Origin: PALSA-607 sp963825425
Lineage (GTDB): Bacteria > Actinomycetota > Actinomycetes > Acidothermales > Acidothermaceae
Length of the DNA: 64,000 nt
Assembly: GCA_963825425.1 (NCBI GenBank)
Contig: CAWGTF010000010.1
Location: 124,001 to 188,000, forward strand
Direction of reading: 5' to 3'
In this document: positions 56,212 through 64,000 of the stretch, piece after piece
Numbering within the stretch: position 1 is the first letter of the stretch
Layout: the number at the start of each line of letters is the position of its first letter
The notes under the pieces: generated by a model
The model's database searches: none
What the model was told of the DNA's origin: nothing
What the model saw: only the letters and a program-made list of their open reading frames with translations
Position numbers and translations under genes: made by a program

Positions 56212-56797
56212 GTGAGCCGAAGCGCGCGAGTGCAGCGCACCACCAAGGAATCCGACGTGCTCGTCGAGCTCGAGCTCGATGGCACCGGCGGCGTCGACAT
56301 CGCGACGGGGGTGCCGTTCTACGACCACATGCTTGCTCAGCTCGGCAAGCACGCCGGCTTCGACCTGCAGGTGCGCAACGGCAGGCGACATCGAGGTCGA
56401 CGCGCACCACACGGTCGAGGACACCGCTCTCGCGCTGGGCCAGGCGCTGCGCGAAGCGCTCGGCGACAAGGCAGGAATCCGCCGGTTCGGCGACGCGTTG
56501 GTGCCGCTCGACGAGACCCTGTGCCAGGTTGCGGTCGACCTGTCGGGGCGGCCGTATCTCGTGCACACCGAGCCCGACATCGTCGAGCTCATCGGCAGCT
56601 ACGAGACGACACTCACCAAACATGTCTGGGAGTCGTTCGTCGCCGAGGCAAGAATTTGCCTGCACGTCAGGGTTTTGGAAGGCCGCAACGCACACCACGT
56701 CAACGAAGCGCAGTTCAAGGCGGTGGCTCGCGCACTGCGCGATGCGGTCCGGCTCGACGGGGTTGCCGGCATCCCGAGCACCAAGGGCGTGCTCTAG
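56212..56797 (+). CDS. hisB: Imidazoleglycerol-phosphate dehydratase, frameshifted
   Basis: HisB (monofunctional type) dehydrates imidazoleglycerol phosphate, with manganese. Seen are RVQRTTKESDVLVELELDG, GVPFYDHMLAQLGKHAGFDL, DAHHTVEDTALALGQAL, RRFGDALVPLDETL and GRNAHHVNEAQFKAVARAL. One extra base near 56380 shifts the frame before DIEVDAHH. About 194 residues corrected. The GTG start is 3 bases after hisC. Confidence 0.94.
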
Positions 56798-56800
56798 GCG

Positions 56801-57407
56801 ATGGCGCGCACGCTCGTCGTCCTCGACTACGGGTCGGGAAATCTGCGCTCCGCCGAGCGCGCCCTGCGCCGACTCGGCGCGCAGGTCGAAGTGACCTCTG
56901 ACGCTGCGGCAGCGCTGGCCGCCGACGGTCTCGTGGTACCCGGAGTCGGAGCGTTCGCCGCGTGCATGCGCGGCCTCGACGCGATCGATGGCGCGCAGAT
57001 CGTGCGCAAGCGGGTCGCCGCCGGTGGTCCGGTGCTCGGTATCTGCGTCGGCTTCCAGGTGCTCTTCGCCTACGGTGAGGAGCACGGCGAACGTACCGAT
57101 GGCATCGGCCGCTGGCCCGGCGGCGTCACGAAGCTCGCCGCGCCGGTGCTTCCGCACATGGGCTGGAACGTTGTGGTCCCGCCACCCGAGTAGCGCGTTG
57201 TTCGCCGGGGTCGGTCACGAGCGCTTCTACTTCGTGCACTCCTACGCACCCCGGTCGGCGCCCGGCCTGGTGACCACCGCAGAGCACGGCGAGCGGTTCG
57301 TTGCCGCCGTCGAGGACGGCCTTGTGTCGGGCACCCAGTTCCATCCGGAGAAGTCCGGCGACGCCGGCGCCCAACTGCTGGCGAACTGGCTGGAGACGCT
57401 GTCGTGA
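56801..57407 (+). CDS. hisH: Imidazole glycerol phosphate synthase glutaminase subunit, frameshifted
   Basis: HisH releases ammonia from glutamine for HisF. Seen are VLDYGSGNLRSAERAL, VVPGVGAFAACM, GPVLGICVGFQVLF with the nucleophile Cys, PHMGWNVV, FYFVHSYA and the His/Glu pair in GTQFHPEKSG. One extra base near 57183 breaks the frame after NVVVPP. About 201 residues corrected. The stop overlaps the start of hisA. Confidence 0.94.
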
Positions 57408-58137
57408 CATCGCTGACCCCCTGACCCTGTTGCCGGCGGTCGATGTCGCCGGTGGCCAGGCGGTGCGGCTCGTGCAGGGCGAGGCCGGATCGGAGACGCA
57501 CTACGGCGAGCCGCTTGCCGCTGCTCTCGCGTGGCAGCAGGCCGGCGCGCAGTGGATTCATCTCGTCGACCTCGACGCGGCCTTCGGTCGTGGCTCGAAC
57601 CGCGAGTTGCTGGCGGCGGTCGTCGGCGAGCTCGACGTCGCCGTCGAGATGTCGGGCGGCATCCGTGACGACGAGTCGCTGGCGGCCGCCCTCGCGACCG
57701 GGTGCCGGCGGGTCAATGTCGGCACCGCTGCGCTGGAGAATCCGTCGTGGGTGCGCGCGGCGATTGCGCAGTACGGCGACCGAATTGCGGTCGGCCTCGA
57801 CGTCCGCGGAACGACGCTGTCGGCCCGTGGCTGGACGCAGGACGGTGGCGAGCTCTTCGACGTGCTTTCCCGACTGGACGCCGACGGGTGCGCGCGGTAC
57901 GTCGTGACCGACGTGCGTCGCGACGGCACGCTGACCGGGCCCAACCTCGAACTGCTGAGGTCGGTGTGTGCCGCCACCGACCGGCCGGTGGTCGCGAGCG
58001 GGGGCGTGTCGTCGCTGGCCGACCTGCGAGCGCTCGCCGAGTTGGTACCGCTCGGAGTCGAGGGCGCCATCGTCGGAAAAGCCTTGTACGCAGGCGAATT
58101 CACCCTCGAGCAGGCCCTGGCGGAGGTGTCGCGGTGA
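57404..58137 (+). CDS. hisA: ProFAR isomerase HisA/PriA, frameshifted near its start
   Basis: HisA isomerises ProFAR; in many actinobacteria without trpF the same enzyme (PriA) also isomerises PRA in tryptophan synthesis. The TIM barrel shows LLPAVDVAGGQAVRLVQGEA with the catalytic Asp, HLVDLDAAFGRGSN, VEMSGGIRDDESLAAAL, NVGTAALENPSW, YVVTDVRRDGTLTGPN with the second Asp, and VVASGGVSSLADL. The GTG at 57404 overlaps hisH, but the frame needs one missing base near 57417 to join LLPAVD. About 244 residues corrected. Bifunctionality is inferred only from lineage. Confidence 0.9.
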
Positions 58138-58508
58138 TCCAGAGAATCTCGTCCGGATCGAAGTACGAACCGATCGTCGGCTACAGCCGCGCGGTGGTGG
58201 CCGGCCCGTACGTCGAGGTCGCGGGTACGACCGCACCGCAGGCCGGCGATACGCCGTACGCCCAAGCGAAGGGTGCGCTCGAGATCATCGGCGCGGCGCT
58301 CGCGGAAGCCGGTGTCACCTTCGCCGACGTGGTCCGCACGCGGATCTTCGTCACCGACATCAGCCAGTGGGAAGAAGTCGGTCGAGCCCACGGCGAGGTG
58401 TTCGCCGACATCCGCCCGGTCACCACGATGGTCGAGGTCTCGGCTCTGATCGACCCGACGATTCTGGTGGAGATCGAAGCCACCGCCTACCGCGGCCCGC
58501 AGTCGTGA
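58134..58508 (+). CDS. ridA: RidA-family enamine/imine deaminase
   Basis: The 124-residue product has VVAGPYVEVAGTTAPQAGDT, AQAKGALEIIGAALAEAG, VVRTRIFVTDISQWEEVGRA and the C-terminal LVEIEATAYRG. RidA enzymes hydrolyse reactive enamine intermediates from PLP enzymes. The usual arginine motif region reads VVRTRIFV. It is coupled to hisA and hisF by GTGA overlaps, a conserved arrangement in actinobacteria as I recall. Confidence 0.88.
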   Translation: MIQRISSGSKYEPIVGYSRAVVAGPYVEVAGTTAPQAGDTPYAQAKGALEIIGAALAEAGVTFADVVRTRIFVTDISQWEEVGRAHGEVFADIRPVTTMVEVSALIDPTILVEIEATAYRGPQS

Positions 58509-59278
58509 CGACAACCGACGCGCTGCTCGCCGTCCGCGTCATTCCTTGCCTGGACGTCGACGCCGGGCGCGTGGTGAAGGGCGTGAACTTCGTCGACCTG
58601 CGCGATGCCGGCGATCCCGTCGAGATGGCGCGGGTGTACGACGCCGAGGGCGCCGACGAGCTGGTGTTCCTCGACATCACCGCCAGCAGTGGTGACCGTG
58701 AAACCACCTATGACGTGGTGCGGCGCACCGCAGAGCAGGTCTTCATCCCGCTGACCGTCGGCGGGGGAGTCCGCGAGGTGGACGACTTCAACCGCCTGCT
58801 GCGCGCCGGGGCCGACAAGGTCGGCGTGAATACGGCGGCGGTGATGCGCCCGGCACTGCTGGCGGAGGCCGCCGATCGCTTCGGGGCGCAGTGCGTCGTG
58901 CTGTCGATCGACGCCCGACGCGCAGCGACGCCGTCTGGCTTCGAGGTCACCACCCACGGTGGCCGCCAGGGCACCGGGATCGACGCGGTCGCGTGGGCGG
59001 CCGACGCGACCGAGCTCGGTGCGGGCGAGATCTTGCTCAATTCGATGGATGCCGACGGCACCCTGGCCGGGTTCGACCTCGAGTTGATCGCGGCGGTCCG
59101 AGCCGTCGCGTCGGTTCCGATTATCGCCAGCGGAGGTGCCGGAAAGGCGTCCGACTTCGCGCCCGCGGTCGCTGCCGGTGCGGACGCGGTGCTCGCGGCC
59201 AGCGTGTTCCACTTCGGCGCGCTGCGCATCGGTGACGTCAAAGCCGCGCTGCGTGCGGCCGGCCAACCGGTCCGCTGA
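58505..59278 (+). CDS. hisF: Imidazole glycerol phosphate synthase cyclase subunit
   Basis: HisF uses ammonia from HisH to form imidazoleglycerol phosphate and AICAR. The intact 257-residue TIM barrel has VRVIPCLDVDAGRVVKGVNF with catalytic Asp, ELVFLDITASSGDRET, PLTVGGGVREVDDF, GADKVGVNTAAV, EILLNSMDADGTLAGFD with the second Asp, and PIIASGGAGKASDF. The GTG at 58505 overlaps ridA. Confidence 0.96.
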   Translation: MTTTDALLAVRVIPCLDVDAGRVVKGVNFVDLRDAGDPVEMARVYDAEGADELVFLDITASSGDRETTYDVVRRTAEQVFIPLTVGGGVREVDDFNRLLRAGADKVGVNTAAVMRPALLAEAADRFGAQCVVLSIDARRAATPSGFEVTTHGGRQGTGIDAVAWAADATELGAGEILLNSMDADGTLAGFDLELIAAVRAVASVPIIASGGAGKASDFAPAVAAGADAVLAASVFHFGALRIGDVKAALRAAGQPVR

Positions 59279-59290
59279 ACCTGCTGTGCT

Positions 59291-59344
59291 GTTACGAGGA
59301 CGGCTGCTACCGGGCTAGCCGTTACGACGCCAGCTGTTACGAGG
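59291..59344. repeat. Three GTTACGA repeats at the hisF-small ORF boundary
   Basis: GTTACGAGG, GTTACGACG and GTTACGAGG lie at 59291, 59321 and 59336. The last includes the stop codon of the minus-strand small ORF. The gap after hisF (59279-59336) holds nothing else recognisable. Confidence 0.6.
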
Positions 59345-59513
59345 CGCGCGGCCTGCGCAAGACGGTGTCGACGTCGTCGACGGTCGCGAGCTCGCGCGAT
59401 AGTCGGCGCAGCATCAGCTGGCGGCGGACACGGCGGCGGATCTCCTTGCGAGTCGTCCGTACCGGGGACACGGGAATCGCGGGGTTCACGCCGTTCCTTT
59501 CGGATTCGGTCAT
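59337..59513 (-). CDS. Small basic protein of unknown function
   Basis: A 58-residue product, MTESERNGVNPAIPVSPV then a strongly basic helix-like region (TTRKEIRRRVRRQLMLRRLS) and an acidic-basic tail (ELATVDDVDTVLRRPRAS). A CGGAG ribosome site 4 bases upstream supports the ATG at 59513. It converges with hisF and is divergent from hisI. No family recognised; nucleic-acid or ribosome binding would fit the charge, but that is only inference. Confidence 0.5.
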   Translation of the reverse strand: MTESERNGVNPAIPVSPVRTTRKEIRRRVRRQLMLRRLSRELATVDDVDTVLRRPRAS

Positions 59514-59647
59514 GACGCTCCGAATGGTCTCAACTGTAGTTTCAAGTACTTTGACCCATTTGCGCATGATCCATTCGGCTCCACCTAGCCCGCCGAACGG
59601 CGGTATCTCGTGCGACGCCGGACACACTGCCCCGGCACAATGACTCC

Positions 59648-60096
59648 ATGGCACTCGTCCACACCGCTCCAGATTCCCCAAATTCAGCTGCTCCGAACCT
59701 CGACCCCGAAAGCCCGGCGTCCGAGGCGTCGGCCGGGCTGCGCTCGACCCGGCCGTCAGCGCCCGGCTCAAGCGCGACGAGCACGGGCTCTTCCCGGCGG
59801 TCGCCCAGCAGTACGACACCGGCGAGGTGCTGATGGTGGGCTGGATGGACGACGAGGCGTTGCGTCGCACTCTGACGACCGGCCGTTGCACCTACTGGAG
59901 TCGCAGCCGGCGGGAGTACTGGGTCAAGGGCGAGACGTCGGGCCACCAGCAATGGGTGAAGTCGGTGGCGCTCGACTGCGACGGCGACACCGTGCTGGTG
60001 CAGGTCGACCAAGTCGGCGCGGCCTGCCACACCGGCGACCGCACCTGTTTCGACGCCGGGCAGCTGGCTGCCGTCGTCGGCGTGGCCGCTTCATGA
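59648..60096 (+). CDS. hisI: Phosphoribosyl-AMP cyclohydrolase, frameshifted
   Basis: HisI opens the adenine ring of PR-AMP using zinc. Seen are LDPAVSARLKRDEHGLFPAV, EVLMVGWMDDEALRRTL, RCTYWSRSRREYWVKG, GHQQWVKSVALDCDGDT and the zinc-binding GAACHTGDRTCF. The ATG at 59648 opens a 30-residue Ala/Pro-rich lead in a different frame, joined by a net -1 shift near 59738-59745. About 149 residues corrected. The stop overlaps trpE by ATGA. Confidence 0.9.
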
Positions 60097-61554
60097 GCTG
60101 CAGGCGCGAGCGAGGCGGTCACCGCCGGACCGGTCAGCCGGGTCACCCGCAAGCTCCTCGCCGACGGTGAGACCGCGGTCGGCCTCTACCGCAAGCTCGC
60201 CCAGGACCGGCCGGGCACCTTCCTGCTGGAGTCCGCCGAGAACGGTCGCTCCTGGTCGCGTTACTCGTTCATCGGCGTTCGCGCGGCGGCGACTCTCACC
60301 GAGCGGGACGGGCGGGCGCATTGGATCGGCGACCCGCCCCCCGGCGTCCCGACTGTTGGTTCTCCGCTTGAGGTCCTCGCCGGCACCGTCGCGGCGCTGC
60401 GTGGCCCACGCGACGCCTCGCTGCCTCCGCTGGTCGGCGGCATGGTCGGCTTCGTCACCTACGACGCCGTGCGCCGGCTCGAGAAGTTGCCCGACGACAC
60501 GATCGACGATCTGCACCTGCCCGAGCTGGTGATGTTCCTGGTGACCGACCTCGCGGTGCTCGATCACCACGACGGCAGCGTGCTGCTGATCGCCAACGTG
60601 CTGCCGGGCGATTCGGCCGAGAACGCCGAGAAGCGCCTCGACGAGATGACCGTGGCGCTGCAAAGCCCGGCGCCGTCGACGGTCGCGATCATGAGCGACG
60701 CGGTTGACGCCGCCGCCGTTGCGCCGCACGTCGACCGAGGAATACATGTCCTGGGTCGAGCGGGCGCGTGAGTACATCCGGGCCGGCGACATCTTCCAGG
60801 TCGTGCCGAGCCAGCGGTTCGAGACGACCGACGACGGTCAGCGCTCTCGACATCTACCGGGTGTTGCGGGCGCGCAATCCGAGTCCGTACCTGTATCTGT
60901 TGCGGTTCGACGGCTTCGACGTCGTGGGTTCGAGTCCCGAGGCGCACGTGACGGTGATGGACGGTCGGGCGACGATGCATCCGATCGCCGGCAGCCGGCC
61001 ACGCGGGTGCGACGCCCGAGGACGACAACGCGCTGGCCGCCGAGATGCTCGCGGATCCGAAGGAGCGCGCCGAGCACGTCATGCTCGTCGACCTGGCCCG
61101 CAACGACCTCGGTCGGATCAGCACGCCCAGGCACCGTCGAGGTCGTCGACTTCATGACGGTCGAGCGGTACAGCCACATCATGCACATCGTGTCGACCGT
61201 CATCGGGCAGGTCGATCCGTGCGCATGATGCGCTCGACGTGCTCGCCGCGACCTTTCCGGCGGGCACGCTGTCGGGCGCACCGAAGGTTCGGGCGATGGA
61301 GATCATCGAGGAGCTCGAGCCGACCCGGCGCGGGCTTGTACGGCGGGGTGGTCGGCTACGTCGACTTCGCCGGCGACCTCGACACCGCGATCGCGATCCG
61401 TACGGCGGTCGTTCGCGACGGCACGGTCTACGTCCAGGCCGGCGCCGGCCTGGTCGCCGACTCCGACCCGGCCACCGAGGATGCGGAGTGTCGGCACAAG
61501 GCCAACACGGTGCTGTCGGCCGTTGCCATCGCGCACGCGCTGCGCGCACCGTGA
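60093..61554 (+). CDS. trpE: Anthranilate synthase component I, about seven frameshifts
   Basis: TrpE makes anthranilate from chorismate. Conserved parts in order are GTFLLESAENGRSWSRYSF, PPLVGGMVGFVTYDAVR, YIRAGDIFQVVPSQRF, LDIYRVLRARNPSPYLYLLR, FDVVGSSPEAHVTV, HPIAGSRPRG, ERAEHVMLVDLARNDLGRI, VEVVDFMTVERYSHIMHIVS, FPAGTLSGAPKVRAMEIIEE, GGVVGYVDFAGDLDTAIAIR and VQAGAGLVADSDP. Each boundary is one extra base, near 60100, 60730, 60845, 61010, 61130, 61220 and 61335. About 484 residues corrected. ATGA overlap with hisI. Confidence 0.92.
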
Positions 61555-61568
61555 CGTCGGTGACGCAC

Positions 61569-61613
61569 TTCGATGACGCAGTGATTTCGATGACGCCGTG
61601 AGTTCGATGACCG
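61569..61613 (+). repeat. 17-bp tandem repeat between trpE and the next gene
   Basis: TTCGATGACGCAGTGAT (61569-61585) and TTCGATGACGCCGTGAG (61586-61602) are followed by a third partial TTCGATGACC. The downstream GTG start at 61598 lies inside the second copy. Confidence 0.88.
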
Positions 61614-62196
61614 AGTCGGCCGAGACGTCGACGGCAACGACGCGGCCCGGACGTCGGGGCCTTGGCATCGCCGTGACCGGGTGCGTGCTCAGCGGCGCGG
61701 TCGCGCTGTTCGCGGTCGGGCGGGTCTGGCTGCACTACCGGGTGCCCCGAAGCGGGCTGGCCGATCTGCCGTCGACGGCGACCGGTCACGCAGTCGCGGG
61801 GGCCGCCGCGACGCTCGCACTCGTCGTCCTGGCTGGTGTTGTCGTGCTGCCGGCAACCCGCGGGCTTGGCCGCCGCATTGCCGGCGCGGTCATTGCGCTC
61901 GCCGGCCTCGGCATCGGGTTACCTCGCGGTGCTGACGATCCCCGTCACCACCGACCAGCTTGATGTCCCGGCAGCCAGTACGTACACCGACGGACGGGCC
62001 ACGGCGTGGCCGTGGATCACCCTCGTTGCCGGTGTGCTGGCGCATTGCCACTGGCGTGTTCGCGACCGTCAGCGCAGCGGTCGGTGGCCGGCGATGGGTC
62101 GGCGCTACGAGTCGACGGGGTCCGCGAGGCGCGGGCCGGTCGACCGAGACGTCGATGTGGGACCGCCTCGACGAAGGCGACGATCCGACCGCCTAA
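61598..62196 (+). CDS. Trp-biosynthesis-associated membrane protein, frameshifted
   Basis: A polytopic membrane protein after trpE fits the actinobacterial Trp-associated family (TIGR02234). Helices seen are GLGIAVTGCVLSGAVALFAV, GAAATLALVVLAGVVVLPAT, IAGAVIALAGLGIGYLAVLT and, after the second shift, a helix near VFATVSAAVGG. The acidic C-terminus is MWDRLDEGDDPTA. Extra bases lie near 61918 and 62040. About 198 residues corrected. Function unknown. Confidence 0.75.
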
Positions 62197-62310
62197 GGGC
62201 TGGAGGGGCCCGTACATGCCTCGAACAATTCCTCTAACACGGCGTTGCGCAGGCGTTGCCGACGATATGGACGACGATGCTGCTCTAGCGTCCGTATCGG
62301 GAGGCCACAA

Positions 62311-63034
62311 ATGACGGAACGTACCACCGCGCCGCCGGTCCCGCCGGCGACGGTTCCGCCAAGGGTCTGGTCCTGGTGATCGAGGACGAGCGGGCGATCG
62401 CCGACCTCGAGCGGATGTACCTGAGTCGCGAAGGGTTCGGCGTCCATGTCGAGTCGGACGGAAGGGCAGGACTCGCAGCCGCGCGCAACCTGCACCCGGT
62501 CGCGATCGTGCTCGACGTCGGGATCCCGACGATCGACGGCACCGAGGTTTGCCGCATGCTTGCGCGCCGACGGCGACTGGACTCCGATCCTGTTCGTGAC
62601 CGCCCGTGACGACGAGATCGACCGGATTCTCGGTCTCGAGCTTGGGGCCGACGACTACCTGACCAAGCCGTTCAGCCCGCGCGAGCTGGTGGCCCGCGTC
62701 AAGGCCGTCTTGCGCCGCGGCAGCACCGACGCCGGCTCGCAGGAGCGGGTGTACGTCGTCGGCCGGGTGACCGTCGACCCGGCGCGCCGACGCGTGATCG
62801 CCGACGGGCAATCCGTCGACCTGACGGCGACCGAGTTCGAGCTGCTCGAGTTCTTGTGCCGGCGGCCCGGCCGGGTCTTCCCGCGCGAGCACCTGCTGTC
62901 GGAGGTGTGGGGTTACGACGCGGCCGCCGGGACCCGCACTGTCGACGTCCACGTCGCTCAGCTGCGCGCAAAGCTCGGTGACTGCGAGCCCGATCCGGAC
63001 GGTGCGTGGGGTCGGATACAGCGCCGATGTCTAA
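62311..63034 (+). CDS. OmpR/PhoB-family response regulator, three frameshifts
   Basis: The receiver domain has VLVIEDERAIADLERMYL (acidic pair), IVLDVGIPTIDGTEVCRML with the phosphate-accepting Asp near residue 68, ILFVTARDDEIDRI and GADDYLTKPFSPREL with the conserved Lys. The winged-helix domain has LTATEFELLEFLCRRPGRVF, EHLLSEVWGYDAAAGTRTVD, VHVAQLRAKLG and, after a last shift, IRTVRGVGYSADV. Frames change near 62350 (one missing base), 62570 and 62990 (one extra each). About 240 residues. GGGAGG at 62300-62305 precedes the ATG. Partner of the kinase next door. Confidence 0.9.
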
Positions 63035-63068
63035 GCGTGCCGATGTCTAAGCGTGCCGATGCTAAGCG
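63023..63068 (+). repeat. 16-bp tandem repeat at the regulator-kinase boundary
   Basis: GCCGATGTCTAAGCGT occurs at 63023-63038 and 63039-63054, and a third copy with one base lost starts at 63055. Each full copy carries both the regulator TAA stop and a kinase-like ATGTCTAAGCG start. Confidence 0.9.
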
Positions 63069-64000
63069 CCGCACTGGCCTGGCGACCCGCATCGCGCTGG
63101 TCACGACGTTGGCCGCGGCGATCGCCGTTCTCATCGCCGGCCTCGTGTTGGCCCGCGCGATCAGCAAAGCGGCGGACGATACCGGCCGCAAGGTTCTCAA
63201 GCAGTACGCCAGCCTTTCCGTCAGCGCAGCGGACGTCTCGAGGACGGGCCGCGTCGCGGTGCGCGCGCAGATCATCGCGTTGCTGCGCACGCAGCAGGTG
63301 CAGCTCGTCGTGGTGCAGCCCGATGGCCTCGTCACGGGTCCCGGGCGGCGCCGTCGCGACGACCGGTTTCCTCACCCCGACCGAAGTGGCTGCGCTGAAA
63401 GCGGGCAGGAGCTTCTCGGAGAACCGTCGGATCGCTGGCGGCCGTTACTACCTCGAGGGACGACCGATCACGACCGGGTCGGCTGCAGGTGGCGGCGTCG
63501 TCTTGGTGCAAAAGGTTGCCGACGCGCGCTCTGCGGGAAGCCAGGTCGGCCTGCGGTTGCTCGTCGCACTCATCGCCGGTCTTGTTGTGGCGGCGCTCAC
63601 GGGCGTCCTGCTGGCACGACGGTTGGCGAGCCCGTTGCAGCACGCAGCCGGCGCGGCCAGACGACTGTCGACGGGAGCACGCGACGTCCGGCTGGTGCCC
63701 GAAGGACCTGCGGAAGTCGCTGCGGTCGCCGATGCGCTGAACGCCCTGAGCGCTGCTTTGGCGACCAGCGAGGGCCGGCAACGCGAGTTCCTGCTGTCGA
63801 TCTCGCACGAGCTCCGTACGCCACTGACGGCCGTGAAGGGATACGCGGAAGCATTGGCGGACGGCGTGGTGCCGGCCGCCGCGGTCGAGGCGACCGGCCA
63901 GGTGTTGCTGGCGGAATCCAGCCGCCTCGAGCGACTGGTTTCGGACCTCCTCGATCTCGCCAGACTTGGGGCCGACGACTTCCGCATCGACGTCACCAGG
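63043..64000 (+). CDS. Sensor histidine kinase, partial at window end, frameshifted
   Basis: The ATG at 63043 begins MSKRADAKRRTGLATR. A membrane helix (IALVTTLAAAIAVLIAGLVL) leads to an extracellular sensor of about 120 residues, a second helix (LRLLVALIAGLVVAALTGVL) and a HAMP domain (ARRLASPLQHAAGAARRL). The H-box is LLSISHELRTPLTAVKGY, His near residue 255. One extra base near 63345 shifts the frame in the sensor region. The ATPase domain lies beyond 64000. The gene pairs with the response regulator upstream. Confidence 0.9.
   Translation, partial: MSKRADAKRRTGLATRIALVTTLAAAIAVLIAGLVLARAISKAADDTGRKVLKQYASLSVSAADVSRTGRVAVRAQIIALLRTQQVQLVVVQPDGLVTGPGRRRRDDRFPHPDRSGCAESGQELLGEPSDRWRPLLPRGTTDHDRVGCRWRRRLGAKGCRRALCGKPGRPAVARRTHRRSCCGGAHGRPAGTTVGEPVAARSRRGQTTVDGSTRRPAGARRTCGSRCGRRCAERPERCFGDQRGPATRVPAVDLARAPYATDGREGIRGSIGGRRGAGRRGRGDRPGVAGGIQPPRATGFGPPRSRQTWGRRLPHRRHQ

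Noticed and set aside
60093..61554. Programmed frameshifting in trpE and other genes
   Set aside because: Too many shifts at unrelated sequences, without shared slippery sites; error is simpler.

Overview
The window is high-GC actinobacterial chromosome. The evidence is the gene order (division and cell-wall cluster, then sepF-yggT-divIVA, ileS, dksA, lspA, rluD, dnaE1, the his genes and trpE), a meso-DAP-type MurE, the actinobacterial DnaE2 mutasome, GTG starts and many 4-base ATGA/GTGA gene overlaps. I cannot name the genus; a Frankiales/Sporichthyales-like actinomycete is a guess. No IS element, phage gene, CRISPR array, rRNA or tRNA was seen.

Layout. 1-3.3 kb: thiE, metF, a secreted SIMPL protein, and minus-strand DUF5302 and YbaK genes. 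3.3-10.5 kb: an SOS block. A LexA box lies inside the promoter of imuA'-imuB-dnaE2, and a second, perfect 28-bp LexA palindrome sits at the promoter of an SAV_6107-type HEPN gene followed by a methyltransferase. 10.8-15.9 kb: a DUF3040 protein, then a minus-strand operon moxR-DUF58-transglutaminase. 16.1-35.1 kb: the dcw cluster mraZ-rsmH-ftsL-ftsI-murE-murF-mraY-murD-ftsW-murG-murC-ftsZ-pgeF-yggS-sepF-yggT-divIVA. ftsQ is missing from its usual place between murC and ftsZ. 35-40.1 kb: a small membrane protein, an unknown protein, ileS behind a T-box leader, and a HAD phosphatase. 40.4-47.6 kb: a DksA/TraR zinc-finger protein with a histone-H1-like Lys/Ala/Pro tail, lspA, rluD, a shortened yjbQ and dnaE1. 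47.6-53.7 kb: a secreted beta-helix protein, an ABC exporter pair, a membrane protein, a second YbaK and a DEAD-box helicase. 53.7-62.2 kb: hisD-C-B-H-A-ridA-F, a small basic protein, hisI, trpE and a Trp-associated membrane protein. 62.3-64 kb: an OmpR-type response regulator and a histidine kinase cut by the window end.

The sequence carries about 45 single-base frameshifts, mostly in essential or biosynthetic genes and mostly +1 insertions. I read these as sequencing or assembly errors, so broken genes are annotated as one locus each, with approximate shift positions. Lengths given for such genes are after correction. A second recurring pattern is short tandem duplications (15-27 bp, often 16-17 bp) at gene boundaries.

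The genes form coherent modules: SOS mutagenesis (ImuA', ImuB, DnaE2, HEPN), septal peptidoglycan synthesis and its regulators (MraZ, FtsZ, SepF, DivIVA), replication (DnaE1), and amino-acid supply (His, Trp, Ile charging).
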